From: Cucumis sativus
Taxonomy: Eukaryota > Streptophyta > Magnoliopsida > Cucurbitales > Cucurbitaceae
Assembly: GCF_000004075.3 (NCBI RefSeq)
Contig: NC_026661.2
Span: forward strand, 16,954,307 to 17,018,306
Length of the DNA: 64,000 nucleotides
Direction: 5' to 3'
In this document: positions 25,037 through 36,207 of the stretch, piece by piece
Position numbering within the stretch: position 1 is the first letter of the stretch
How the letters are laid out: each line of letters begins with the position of its first letter
Position numbers and translations under genes: made by a program
The notes under the pieces: model-generated
Databases searched by the model: none
What the model saw: the letters and a program-made list of their open reading frames with translations, nothing else
Told to the model about the DNA's origin: nothing

Positions 25037-25043
25037 ATTTATA
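25037..25043 (-). promoter_or_regulatory. TATA box of desaturase gene 1
   Basis: TATAAAT on the minus strand, about 75 bp before the ATG. The next 200 bp upstream match the second desaturase promoter, including AGGTGGACAGCCTCCATTAT (about 25188 and 45966). Confidence 0.65.
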
Positions 25044-25239
25044 GTTGTGAAGTATATACAAACATTTAAAGTTAGAAAATTAGTTTATGGTCCCAAAATC
25101 TTTAACAATCTTTAACTATTTTCAATAGAACATTTATGAACTGCCACACACCAACACAGTACCCTTACTTATTTATTGAAAGAATTAGGTGGACAGCCTC
25201 CATTATTTATTACCAAAGTTTTCCAAGTCTTTTCATCAA

Positions 25240-26671
25240 TTACGATGTGATATCCTCGGATTTTGAAACGTTAATTTTTTTGGTTTAAATTTTATATTAA
25301 TTCTCAAACTTTTATTTTGATACTCAAAGAAATAAACTAAAATATCTTTTTAATTTCTACAAGGCTACATGATTATTTGATATTTTATCGAGTATTGTTA
25401 TTTTACATCATTTCTTCGAATTATACACTGATGCACATGTAATCTTATTTAATACCTCAAGTTTGACACATTTTGAGATTTGTTGTGTTTTTTTTCTTTT
25501 CCTTTTAATTATTTTTTCTTTCTTTCTTTTAAATTTTATGAGTTATTATGAAAATATTGGTTTACAATTTTGTAAAGTTTATTTTGAATAAGTGTTGTAA
25601 TTATTTCATTTTTCTAGTTTATTTTACCTTATGATGAATATTAAACACCAATGTGTACATATATTCTATTTTATTATATTTATGGTATTCAATGTCGTTC
25701 ATAAGATTTGATTTAAGATTATTTCAATTTGAAAAATAAATAAAGGATGGGAAGTCAGAGAGGAGATGGAGAGATTTAAGTTTTTGGAGAAAAAAACATA
25801 ATTAATTTTAATTCGAGTTTAGTTAATTCAAGTGTGTTAATTATATTTCTATATTGGCCTAAAAGATTTATAGAATAAATTAGCAAGATTTCTTGATTAT
25901 CGATCAATTTAATAAATATGATTAAGTAGAGCATAATTATCCAAACGTAGAAAGTCATGTCATTATTCTATTAAAGAGTTAACTGAATTCTATTGTTGTG
26001 AAGAAAGTAAGTCTTTTAAAAAATTGAGGGGACGAAAATATTAGAAGATAGAAAAGTTCATGCAACAAAATAAGATTTTAATTTTTTTATTTTATAATTT
26101 CAATATATATTTTGTAGTTTTTCCAAAATTAATAATTAAAACAAAACTAACTATTTACACTTTTTATAAAAGACATTATTTTTATGTCTAAGTCATGAAA
26201 AATACCCATAAACTTTAAAAAGTTAAAATATTGTCATTAAACTTTTGAAAATGATTAAGAAAAATATCCCTACGGTTAGTTTTAAATGAAAATCGTTAAA
26301 ATTTTTGTTTAAAAAATACCTTTGAGCTTAAAAGGAGTTTAAAGTTAAAGTGTTGTAATTTGGTTACTCTTGATTTCCTAATGATTGAAGATTAAAAAAA
26401 AAGTTATGAACGTTTTCACTATGAGCCAGAAATAAACTTTTTATGTTGCTAATGAACTTATCTTAATTTATAGGAAGCTCTGGTAAACCATCAATTTAAG
26501 CAATTGTTTTGGCCTCGTTATAGTTGTGAATTCTATTTCTTTTTGTTGATGTTGGAAGTCAGTATGCAATAATGGTCCTACTTCTCTTAGGTAGAGAGAA
26601 ATATGATATTTATGACGTAAGACATTTGCTATTAAACCTAAATGTATTATTGAATTCCATTTTCCATTGTT
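25240..26671. other. AT-rich intergenic DNA upstream of desaturase gene 1
   Basis: Outside the conserved proximal promoter I see no gene or RNA. A block near 26190-26350 (AAAAATACCCATAAACTTT and related phrases) reads like dispersed plant repeat wording but has no defined ends. Confidence 0.45.
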
Positions 26672-28990
26672 ATTATTGTCGCGACGTGATTGCTACGCAG
26701 AGTGGCCGACCTCCTCATTTATATAATTTCAATAAATAAATAGTTTTAGAGTCGTCGCCAACCATATTAGGGTGTGATTAGTCACCCCAAAAAAGAAAAA
26801 AAATGGTATGCATAAATTCATGAGATTTAAGTTCAGGAGTCTGTTATGCGTAGCGAAAGGTGTTAAGCACCCTACAACACCTACAAAATAGTTACCAATT
26901 TTATCTTTTAAATTAAATTATAGGGGTTCACAAAATAAAGTTTTTTTATTTAGGTTTTGTTTAAATGTCCCACATTTATCAATTCATATCGAATAAAGTA
27001 AAACCTAGGCATGAATTGATAATTATGATTGACATAGGAGTCATTAGAAAAATGAAGTTTATTTTTGTTTTAAAAATATTTTTATTCACCTTAAGAATAT
27101 TAAGATACCAAAAATCGATATTTTAATCTCTATCATATGTGTCTAATGAGAAATTTCATGTATCTAAGAATTAAAAAATTAATAGACCCATTTAAAATAT
27201 GAAATGTATTTATAATTTTAAAGACAATTTATTAATTAAATTTCAAATGGAGAAATTTCATGTATTAATAAAATTTAAATTATAAAATCCATAAAAAAAC
27301 AATACTTCTTCTCTGATTTAGATTTTTATATTTAAATTGGAAAATAAATAATGATAATGACGAAACATTGTGAAATTTAAGAAATACTTGAGAAATAAGT
27401 AAGGTAATACGTTGAGAGAGATAAAATAAAATACATAAAATAAAATACAGAGATAATATAGGCAATATGCAAAAATATACAAGATGATTAATTAATGCAG
27501 TAAGATACAAGATGATTACTTAATGCAAAAGGATGCAAGATGATTAATTAATGCAAAATGATGCAAGATGATTAATTTATGCAGAAGGATACAAATAATT
27601 AATTAATGCAGAATGATGTAAATAATTAACTAATGTAGAAGGATGCAAAATAATTAATTAGAATAAGCCAGGCCATGCATATGATTTCAATTAACGGGTG
27701 AATGAATGATGCAAATAATTAACTGCAGAATGCTAAATGGGTGCCAAGTAATTAAAGTAGGCAACATGCTAATGTTGGATGCAAATAAATAAGACAGTAG
27801 CCAAATGGATGTCAAATAATGATAGCACGGTGCTGATTAATTATTTAATAAACATGAAGCCAAATAGGTGTCAAATAATTAAGGATATACAAATAATTAA
27901 ATCAGAATGCAGTTAGCCAAAAATTAAAACTATCAAATACAAGATGCTAATTAATTAATCAAACAATTCAAATGCATAATAATAATTATTAAAGCAGGAT
28001 GTCAAATGGATACAAATAATTAACACATAATGTAAAATATGTGTCTAAGTAATTAGAAGGATGCAAATAATTAAATGTCAAATGGGTGCCAAGTAATAAA
28101 AGTAGACAACATGTTAATTAATACATATTCAAATAATTAACACAACAGACAAATAATTATAAAGAATGTAGGACGGTGATTAATTAATAAATGAGAATAA
28201 TTAACATAAAAGTAATTAACAGATGTCAAATGAGTGTCAAGAACCATATGCAAATAATTAACCCAACAGCCAAATAATTAACACAGTCTTGCCAGTATGC
28301 TAATTAATTAACCAAATGAAATAATTAATAGGAGCCAAATCAAATAATTAACATACAACACCTAAATGGGTGTCAAATAATTAACTCAATCCAAACACTA
28401 ATTTAATCAACACAACTTCAAATCAATAATTAACCCAGCCAAAATTGGTATCAAATAATTAACATCAGAATCAACAACCAAAAGAAAAGAAAAATTCAAA
28501 TTGTAGTAATTGAAGGGAATTAAATTTGAAAAAAAAAAAAACTTACCTACCTTAAAGTTAAGCAAAATGTTTCTTTCTTGATCCTCTCAATCTCTTCCCA
28601 AGTCGCAAACCAATGAAAAATATTTCTTTTATATGTGTTCAAATCACAAACACATGAACAGATTTTTTTACGTGTACCTGTAATTTTAAAAAATCATTCC
28701 CTAAAAGAATTCTCCTTCTCTTTTTATAGGGTAAGGTCGATTGTTTTTTTAGATAGTGAAGTGAAGTGCACACATGGGAGAAAATGAGAGAGTGCGAGAC
28801 CAGGAAAACAAAAATAGGGGATGGTTGAGAAAAAATATCGAGATAAAAAAACCTTTTTATTTTTAATTATGTTTTTATTTTTTGTTTTAAAAAAATTTAA
28901 AATTTAAAATTCAAATTTAAATTCAAATTCAAATTCTTTTAAAAAAAACTAAACAAATAATGTAGAACAAAATACGATATCTACGATTAT
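26672..28990. mobile_element. Solo LTR of an LTR retrotransposon, with ATTAT target duplication
   Basis: The unit 26677-28985 begins TGTCGCGACG and ends GATATCTACG, flanked by ATTAT at 26672-26676 and 28986-28990. The 5' part has the GAGTCGTCGCCAACCATATT...GGTGTTAAGCACCCTAC wording common in large plant LTRs. No internal gag-pol is present, so it is best read as a solo LTR of about 2.3 kb left by unequal recombination. The terminal CA is mutated to CG. A TATA-like TTTTTATAGGG lies near 28720. Confidence 0.65.
27480..28460. repeat. Degenerate AATTAATTAATGCA / CAAATAATTAA iterations inside the solo LTR
   Basis: About 1 kb is built from irregular 20-30 bp units around GATGATTAATTAATGCA and TGCAAATAATTAA, mixed with GTGTCAAATAATTAA phrases. 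Units near 27480-27600 are the most regular; later ones are eroded. Confidence 0.7.
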
Positions 28991-29400
28991 TTTTGAAAAA
29001 GAAGCCTAACCTTCACTCTCTTTTTCTTTTTGTCTCTATTATGATCTTGTAATCTTGGAAGCATTACAGTTTCTTTTGAAACGTAAAATTCTTTTATTTG
29101 ATTTGTATTGAAATTGTGTCTTGCTTTGATTGAATGATAGAGGAAAGTGATTATTGATAATTATAGGTATGTTCTCTCTCCCTTTCTTTCAATACAGATA
29201 GTAGCAACAAAAATTACTACATGTTCTTCTATATTGAAAGGAAAGAGAAAAAAATGGTGGTGAATTAAAATGGCTCGCAAAAATCATATCATTAAAGTGG
29301 GAGCCTGAGACATACAATATATGGTTATGATTTATGCATTCCTAAAGTATAGTCATTTTGCTACAATGAAGGCTATGTTTTTTTATTTTTTTACTTTTGA
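28991..29400. other. Intergenic DNA after the solo LTR
   Basis: Nothing recognised beyond AT-rich sequence. Confidence 0.4.
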
Positions 29401-29404
29401 GTAA

Positions 29405-29690
29405 ATGCTTCATGTTGTGTAAAATATTAAGTCATCATTTATAATGCACTTAGTATAGACATTCTTTATAAAGCTATGTGAACTTTTCATATGACATACC
29501 CTTTTTAACAAAGCTCCCCAAACCTTATTTGTAATATTTGCATTTTTGAATAGATGTGTTGTAGGTTTATTGTTGATATTGGGTATTCTTGGATAAAAAT
29601 TTATTTTATATGGTAGAATTTTATTTGCCACTTACCATGCTAGGATCTTGTCGAGAGGAGTAAATTTGAAAATTTTGAAATACACCACTG
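29405..29690 (-). mobile_element. Possible LINE zf-RVT fragment
   Basis: The minus-strand frame reads PRIPNINNKPTTHLFKNANI followed by TNKVWGALLKR. This resembles the T-x-H-L-F...C...VW pattern of LINE zinc-binding tails, but the cysteines are lost. Short and decayed, so the call is tentative. Confidence 0.35.
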
Positions 29691-30955
29691 CTTGAAACAT
29701 AAATCGCGGTGTATGTTATACACATTGGAAAGAGATGTTAGTCCTATGTAATGAAATTTTGTGGATTAATTAGGAAGTGGAAGTGAATCTTTCTTGCAAA
29801 AAAAAAAGATATATTCAATGGTAAACTGGTTTTTGGGTATCTCCCATTTGGAGTTATTTTAAACTTGCAAGACAGACGAGGTAGGTGGTTATGTACTTGC
29901 TTATAACTGCAGTTTCAGTTCCGTATCTTTACCTTTTTTCTGTTTATTAATCCCTTTTTCACCATTGTGATTCAATGGTTGTGGAGAAGAAATTCTTTTT
30001 GCAATGTTTGATTTATTATTTATCTTTTCCATCTGTATCAGTGTTTAGTGCTTATGTGTATTCAAGTTAAATCAGGAAGGACTTTTGAATCAATTAGGTC
30101 GTGTTTGTTATCTATTTGATTTTTGGCTTTAGGTTTTTGTAACTTAAGCTTATACACTTTTTTTACCTCTACTTTTTATCAATGATTTTAAAATTAGGCC
30201 AATAATGTTTTTGAAACAGTCATTATTATATGTGCTATATATAATTCTTAAAGAATTTACTCGTACAGAGAGAGAAGCATTTCATGCTAGAAAACAATGG
30301 CTCTATTAGAAAGACTTCAGTGAAGCACATTATAATTGATATAATTGCTTTAGCAGGCTTTAGGTAACTATTGTGTGCTCCATTGTCACCGCTTTTTGTT
30401 TATGTTGGGAGGGGGCTGGAATGAAGGGTTGGGGGAAGGGAAGCTGAAGACTAATGCCAGGTTTTTTATGGTACTATTTCAAACTTTCTTCGCTTCACTT
30501 TTTTATGGCACCACTGTTTATTTCATTTCTTAGTCAGTAGATTCTTTGTTTCATTGTTGCCTTTTTAGAGTACATTTTTCACTAATTTTCTTTGCTTATT
30601 CTTCTTTTGTTCTGTCTTTTCTCTTTTATTTAACTCTCCTAACAATTATGGATTGTGTTGTGTATTTTACATTTTTTTTTCTTTCTTTCTCTGTTTTGTT
30701 CATATTCTTAGTATAATGTATTTGGATTGTATTTGTGTTGGGAGGGGGCTAGAATGAAGGGTTGGGAGGGGGGAGGGGGTGCTGAAAATGTTATCACGGA
30801 AGTTTGGGCACTCTAGTTATTCTTCTATAATCTCAATATTGTTATTTTTTTCCAATCTTACATCAATGGTAATGTTCCTTAATTACCTTTAAATAGCTTT
30901 AAGTAGAACCTCCTCATAGGTAATGTTCTTTAATCATACTCTAAATGAGATTTTG
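29691..30955. other. Unassigned DNA left of the CACTA-like block
   Basis: Contains two similar phrases, GGGAGGGGGCTGGAATGAAG (about 30408) and GGGAGGGGGCTAGAATGAAG (about 30740), each followed by a G-rich stretch. This may be interior of the element ending near 31.8 kb. No gene recognised. Confidence 0.4.
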
Positions 30956-31795
30956 TTTTCTTGCTAGGTTAGAAAGAATCCATTTGGAGCATTGAAGCCA
31001 ATTTGAAGCAACTGATTGATATAACATCTTTTGTATGGTTGGTAGCAAACTCTTGCTTCCAATGTATGGATTTTAAGCTTCTTGCTTCCAATGTCAATGT
31101 ATATTTTTTTTCTATTGAAACTACATTTGAACTAAACAAATGGTTATTAGTCAATGGGTGTACGAATACTACAAAGTGTATCATTATGTGTATATATATA
31201 TTAAAGTGTTGACTTATTGTTTTCATATGGGTGTGATGTATAATTGTTATTGTTATTGAAGTTGTTAGTGTAATGGTTCAACGACAAGAAAAACAGGAAT
31301 TGAGGAATTCACAACAGAGAAAAAAATATCATAATATACAAATTCGTAACATTTTTTTTCTGTTGTCAATATCGAAACAATGACAATTAAATTTTATAAA
31401 AACTGTCACGATTGGTCTATCCATGACAGGAAAAAATGTCGTAATATATTAATTCGTGACATTTTCGTAACTGTCGTCAATATCGAATCAATGACAATTA
31501 AATTTTACAAAAAAACTGTCACGATTGTCATATTCTTGACAGTAAAAAATGTCATAATATAAGAATTCGTGATATTTTTGTAACTGTCGTAAATGTGTAA
31601 AAAGTGACAGTTATTTGTTGTCATAAAATACTAATTTAATGACATTTATTTTTTGTCATGAAAACACATATTGAAAAACTGTCATATAAGGACTTTCCAC
31701 GACATGCGATACTATGACTGTAAATAACTGTCACAAATTTTTTCGCGACAAAAAATAATTGTCGTCGTAGACTATGACAGTAACCAACTATTTTG
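30956..31795 (+). mobile_element. CACTA-like element remnant, related to the copy at 61.4-63.7 kb
   Basis: Matches the 63-kb element in the same order. First is CCATTTGGAGCATTGAAGCC (63 kb: CCATTGGAGCAGTGAAACC), then ACTACAAAGTGTATCATTAT, then a TATATATTAAAG..TTGACTTATTG segment. Next come TGTCATAA/TGACAGT subterminal repeats, and finally GCGATACTATGACTG (63 kb: GCGATACAATGACTG). Neither terminus is recognisable here. No transposase frame is present. Confidence 0.6.
31320..31615. repeat. About 112-bp tandem repeat, 2.6 copies
   Basis: Units start at about 31320, 31431 and 31544 with AAAAAATGTC(A/G)TAATATA and carry TTCGTGACATTTT...GTCAATATCGAA and AACTGTCACGATTG. They form the subterminal array of the CACTA-like remnant. 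Confidence 0.8.
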
Positions 31796-32094
31796 CATCC
31801 TTTACTTATTTTCTTCTTTTGAAAAGAAAATAGAGAATATTTAAAAAAGAAAACTATTAAAATAAGCATGTATCCACATACGTACATCAATAAATGACAT
31901 GTATCCTTTTGTTTTTAGCTGCGATGATACTTGTTTATCCTTAGTCCTCGACACTCTTTGTTGCAGGGGTTCTTGTTTACCCTAGCCTCCAATTTTTTAT
32001 TTTTGCCGCAATGGTGTTTATTTATCACTAGCCTTCTGTGTTTTTATTTTTTCATGTGAAGGAAAAATGTATATGCATGTCGTGAAAAATATAT

Positions 32095-32450
32095 AGTAAT
32101 GGCAGAGATGGACGAGAGACATGGTCAAATGTCTCAAACCACTATCTCACTATAGTAATGGTAGAGATGGACCAAGTCCATGAAATTAATTATAAGATGG
32201 GATGGTTATGAGCACACTAATGTTAGTTGTTATTCTTCTGTGGATACAGAGAGAGAGCAGCAGCAACATTAATGAGATTCCACAGCTAAATCTATGTTCA
32301 TGTTGATTTTAATTTGAATTAAAATTTATATATTGATAATAAAATAACATTTTTCATTAATTCTTCAAACAATCTTTGTCTAATAATAACTTTAATTGTT
32401 CTTTTTTAAGGTTTTTGATAAATATAATTATTTATTATTAACTTTATTTG
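32095..32450. repeat. Duplicated flank, left copy
   Basis: GGTAGAGATGGACCAAGTCC, CATGAAATT, TTATTCTTCTGTGGA, GAGAGAG, ACATTAATG, AGCTAAATC and, further on, AATAATAACTTTAATTGTTC occur in the same order at about 51830-52620. The match supports a segmental duplication that also carries the desaturase genes. Confidence 0.7.
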
Positions 32451-33530
32451 TATTTCTAGTCATTTTCGTAAATAAAAATAATAGTATATAACAAAATCAT
32501 GAAAATAATCTAGAAAATGTAGGATAATTTTAAAATATGATATACATTATTCTTAAATGGAAAGCTATCAATTAGAGCCGCTATTAGTGATATTTGGTAA
32601 AAATTTTCAAATTAATCCAATCCTAATCATAATAGAGTATTTTAATTAATAAAGTTAACATTTGACTTTCATCCAAAAATTCTTCCAAATTAACTTATCC
32701 AAAAATTGAGGTTGAAACCAATTCAGTCTTGATGGAAAAACTTCGGCATTTAAAACTTCAAGATTTCTCAAAGGGACCTTTCAAAGGCATGCAACCAAAA
32801 TCAATTCCAAGATTAAGAACTTTTTTTTATGCTCTCGAATTTGAGCATTTCAATACTATTTATAGATTTAAATAATAATATTTATTATTATTATTTTCTT
32901 TTCTAGGATATATATATAATACCAATATAAACATATATTTTTATTCTCGTTATCTTTTCTCAATAAAATATTTCATCAAATCAACTTTTATTTTCTAAAA
33001 ATAGTTATCGTTTTCAAAAATCAAATCCAAACAACTTTATTCATTTACAAAAATAATTATATTTTAGAGAAATATAATTATTTTCTTTCTAAACATAAAC
33101 AAATATCGTTAGTCCAAATAATTAATTATCTTCCATAAATAATTAACTTTTCACAAATAGAATTATCTTTACTATTTTTCATGATAATTATATATATATA
33201 TAACCACATATACATATAATTATCAAATCTCTAACAAAAATTTTCACCCTTTAATTTTATTAAATAACATCCAAATTATTTAAATAAATTTAAATTTTCA
33301 TAAAACCTAATAATTTTCACAACTGGGTAAAATTAAATAAAATTCTCAAATCCTCTTATTAATTAAATATTCAACCAACAAATATCTAATTAATTTTAAT
33401 GTCCACAAAATCAAATAATATTCAAAATATTCGTTAAATAAATTAAACATAATTAAACAAAACTAAGATAATTATCTCTAAAAATTATCTTAATTTTTCA
33501 GGGCGTTAAAAATAAACAAGTTCAACTTAA
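32451..33530. other. AT-rich intergenic DNA
   Basis: The segment ends TTTTTCAGGGCGTTAAAAA near 33500, which recalls the 3' edge of some LTRs. No partner edge or target duplication was found. No gene seen. Confidence 0.4.
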
Positions 33531-34175
33531 GTGGTACATCTGATACACTCAATATACACTTGATACACCTAATATGCACTTGATATACGTGATACATATA
33601 TTTGTTATATACATAAATCTTAAAAATGACAAAATATTAAAGGTTTTTAAGTTAATAGTAATTATGTAAATTTGTCCAATGACATTTGAGTAAATAAAAC
33701 AATGTGACGTGTTTGATGTTGATTTTTATCGACTTTAGAGCCAAAAATTGTGAAACTTGACCTTTCTAAAGGGCATTTGGGGTTGGGGCAATTAGTAATT
33801 TATTATAGTCCTAGGTTATAATAGTTTGAGTTTCGGGTATAGATTATTTTATTTTGAGTTATAATAGTATGTTCTCTAGTTTATATTTTTAAAAGAAATA
33901 TATTTTTTCACAATCATTGAACAAAATTTCAAAATCTTTTATCATAAATCTAATTAATATTCGGTATATATAGTGCGTACCTATGTATATCAAGTGTGTT
34001 TTAAAAATTATATATCAAGTGTGTATATCGATCACAAATGTACCAATTGTATTAAAGTGGATATCAGTAATGTATCAAGTGTACATTAATGAGTAATGTA
34101 TTGAGTGTATCTATCAATGGTGTATCAAGTATATACTAGGACTAAAATTCAGGTGTAACAAGTGTATCACATGGG
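33531..34175. repeat. Dispersed TGATACACTTGATATAC / GTATCAAGTGTAT short repeats
   Basis: Two clusters (33540-33600 and 33960-34170) repeat variants of TGATACACTTGATACAC and its complement GTATCAAGTGTATC. They are separated by DNA without obvious structure. Related wording is found at 8090-8207. Confidence 0.6.
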
Positions 34176-34396
34176 TCGAGCTTGATTTTTTTTACCATTT
34201 TTGCAAAAATAGATAAGTTTGTGCTATAGACCTAATTTTTTAAACTTATTTTGTTAGAAATGCAAAAAACCTTATAAAAATGTGAACCAACTTATTACAA
34301 ATACATAACAAAATATCACTGTTTATCGATGATAGAAAGTAATAAATCTCAAGAATTTAATTTGTCATACATAATAGGTAGAATTAATACACTTGA

Positions 34397-36170
34397 TGTA
34401 ACGACCCAACTTTTCTGGGTAAGTCAAGGTCGTAAATTTTTAACAAATAAAGACTTTGATTAATATAAAACAAAACGTAAGCAAATTAAAAAAAAAAACA
34501 TCTTCAAGTCAGGCCTGATTTTTAAACATTCAAGAAAACATAAAATAATACTGTTTACAACAAACGTTTGTAAATTAAATTTCAAATCAATCTTAATTAA
34601 GCGGAAGCAATTACACGTTTCCTATGGCATCACGCTTCCTTCCTGCCCCTCGCCGGTTTGCCACCTTTATTACCTTTGCCTGAAAATTAAACATAAGAAG
34701 GGTGAGTATAACAATACTCAGTAAGAGACCCTCTACTGGTCTCGTCAGGGGAAAAATAAATTGTTAAAGTTCTATTGGGACACCCTGTACAGTCGCAGTC
34801 TTGTGATCCCGTAGGATACACATTTCAGTCTAACGCCCCGAAGGACGTACATATCAGTCTGACGCCCCGAGGGACGTACATATCAGTCTAACGCCCCGAG
34901 GGACGTACATATCAGTCTAACGCCCCGAGGGACGTACATATCAGTCAAGTGTTCTGCAGAAACACATATCAGTCAAATGCTCCCGAAGGTGCAAAATAAA
35001 TTGGTGATCCCGTAGGACACCTACAAGGTAAACATCCCAATACAACCTAACAATTTATCCCCTCATTCCATTCAACCATCTTTCAGTTACTTCAAATCAC
35101 AAAGTCCTTTCTTTCAACATCCTAACAGTCAACTTATTTTACTACAATCATATGTCTGTCAATAAAATACTAATACATCAGTCAATCCACTGTACAGTCA
35201 ATACACCCCTCAGATCACCAGCACACAGTCATACTTTAGCGTAACGACACCCAATCTAAACGACAATCACAAGATCGCATCTGCATCTCATACAAGCATA
35301 ATCTACAATTTTCGTCCTGTCCACATCCACACACATATATATATATTCCATGACGATCACAATATGCATTCAACATTAAGTCTACTTCAATTCCTATGCA
35401 TATATATATATATTTTCAGTCAATCCACAGTGTACATTCATAAGTATCATCTCAACATCTTTACTCAGTCAAAGATAATCATTCAGACATACAATTCACA
35501 ATCATAAGTGAGTCCAGTAGAAAACCCCTTACCTTCAAATTTGTTAAGCTCCTTAACCACGTTGAAGTCTGAGAAGAACGAACCTAAACATTAAGACAAT
35601 TTCTCAATAATTCCCTTCAACGCATCAGTCATTTAAATTCAACCCAATGTGAATCTTTTTGCAACTTACCCAAATCTTCGCGAAAGAAATCGAGCAGTGG
35701 CTTTGCGAAGAGATGACGTGCGACGGAGAGACCGTATACAGATGGTCGGAGAGTCGCGCGGCAGTGCAGACAACGGAGGAGAATGAATCGGCGGCGGCTG
35801 GGCTGAAAACAGAGGAGAAAGGAGAGGGGAGACAGCCGGCGGTTACAGGTTCACGCGGCGGCCTTGCTTCGCGAACAGAGATGGCGGCTGGCTGCGGCGG
35901 GAAGAAAATGGAGGAGAAAGGATCGGCGGTTGGGCTGCGGCTGCGCACGAACGGAAGGAAAATAGATGGGCGGCGGTTGCTGCGAACGGGAAGGAGAACG
36001 CACGGGAGGAAGGAGAAGAAAAGAAAAATGAGAGAGGGGTTGTGTGCGCGCGAGAGAGGGAGAGATAAATTTCTTTTTCTTTTCTTTTTATTTAAATTAA
36101 GTATAAAAATATATATATATATACAAAATTAAAAACAAAATATATATATACATACCTTTGGGGCATTACA
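34397..36170 (-). repeat. 3' LTR of the gypsy element (left copy)
   Basis: Runs from TGTAACGACCC to GGGGCATTACA. It contains a 29-bp minisatellite, a GC- and CpG-rich segment (about 35700-36010) unlike the AT-rich surroundings, and AT runs near its right edge. The open frames across the GC-rich part occur on both strands in both LTRs and are not treated as genes. Confidence 0.95.
34826..34941. repeat. 29-bp minisatellite in the LTR, 4 units
   Basis: Four units beginning CAGTCTAACGCCCCGAGGGA follow each other at 29-bp spacing, with a degenerate fifth (CAGTCAAGTGTTCTGC). The same array lies in the other LTR at 40226-40341. Confidence 0.95.
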
Positions 36171-36184
36171 TTCTTCCCTCCTTA
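36171..36184 (-). other. Polypurine tract of the gypsy element
   Basis: On the minus strand AAGGAGGGAAGAA immediately precedes the 3' LTR. This is the expected plus-strand primer site. Confidence 0.8.
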
Positions 36185-36207
36185 AGAAACTTTCGTCCTC
36201 GAAAGTT

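Noticed and set aside
24966..25061. Upstream in-frame extension of desaturase gene 1 as a plastid transit peptide
   Set aside because: The extension crosses the TATA box region and is absent from the second copy, so it is 5' leader and promoter.
32500..33510. Possible solo LTR ending in CAGGGCGTTAAA
   Set aside because: No TG start partner and no target duplication could be found.
34826..34941. Evenly spaced 29-bp repeats as a CRISPR-like array
   Set aside because: The units are directly adjacent without spacers and lie in a plant retrotransposon LTR.
35625..36132. Overlapping open frames of 107 and 157 codons on both strands of the left LTR, with copies in the right LTR
   Set aside because: They exist because the LTR segment is GC-rich. 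They are low in complexity, lack any domain and are broken differently by the 1-bp LTR indels.
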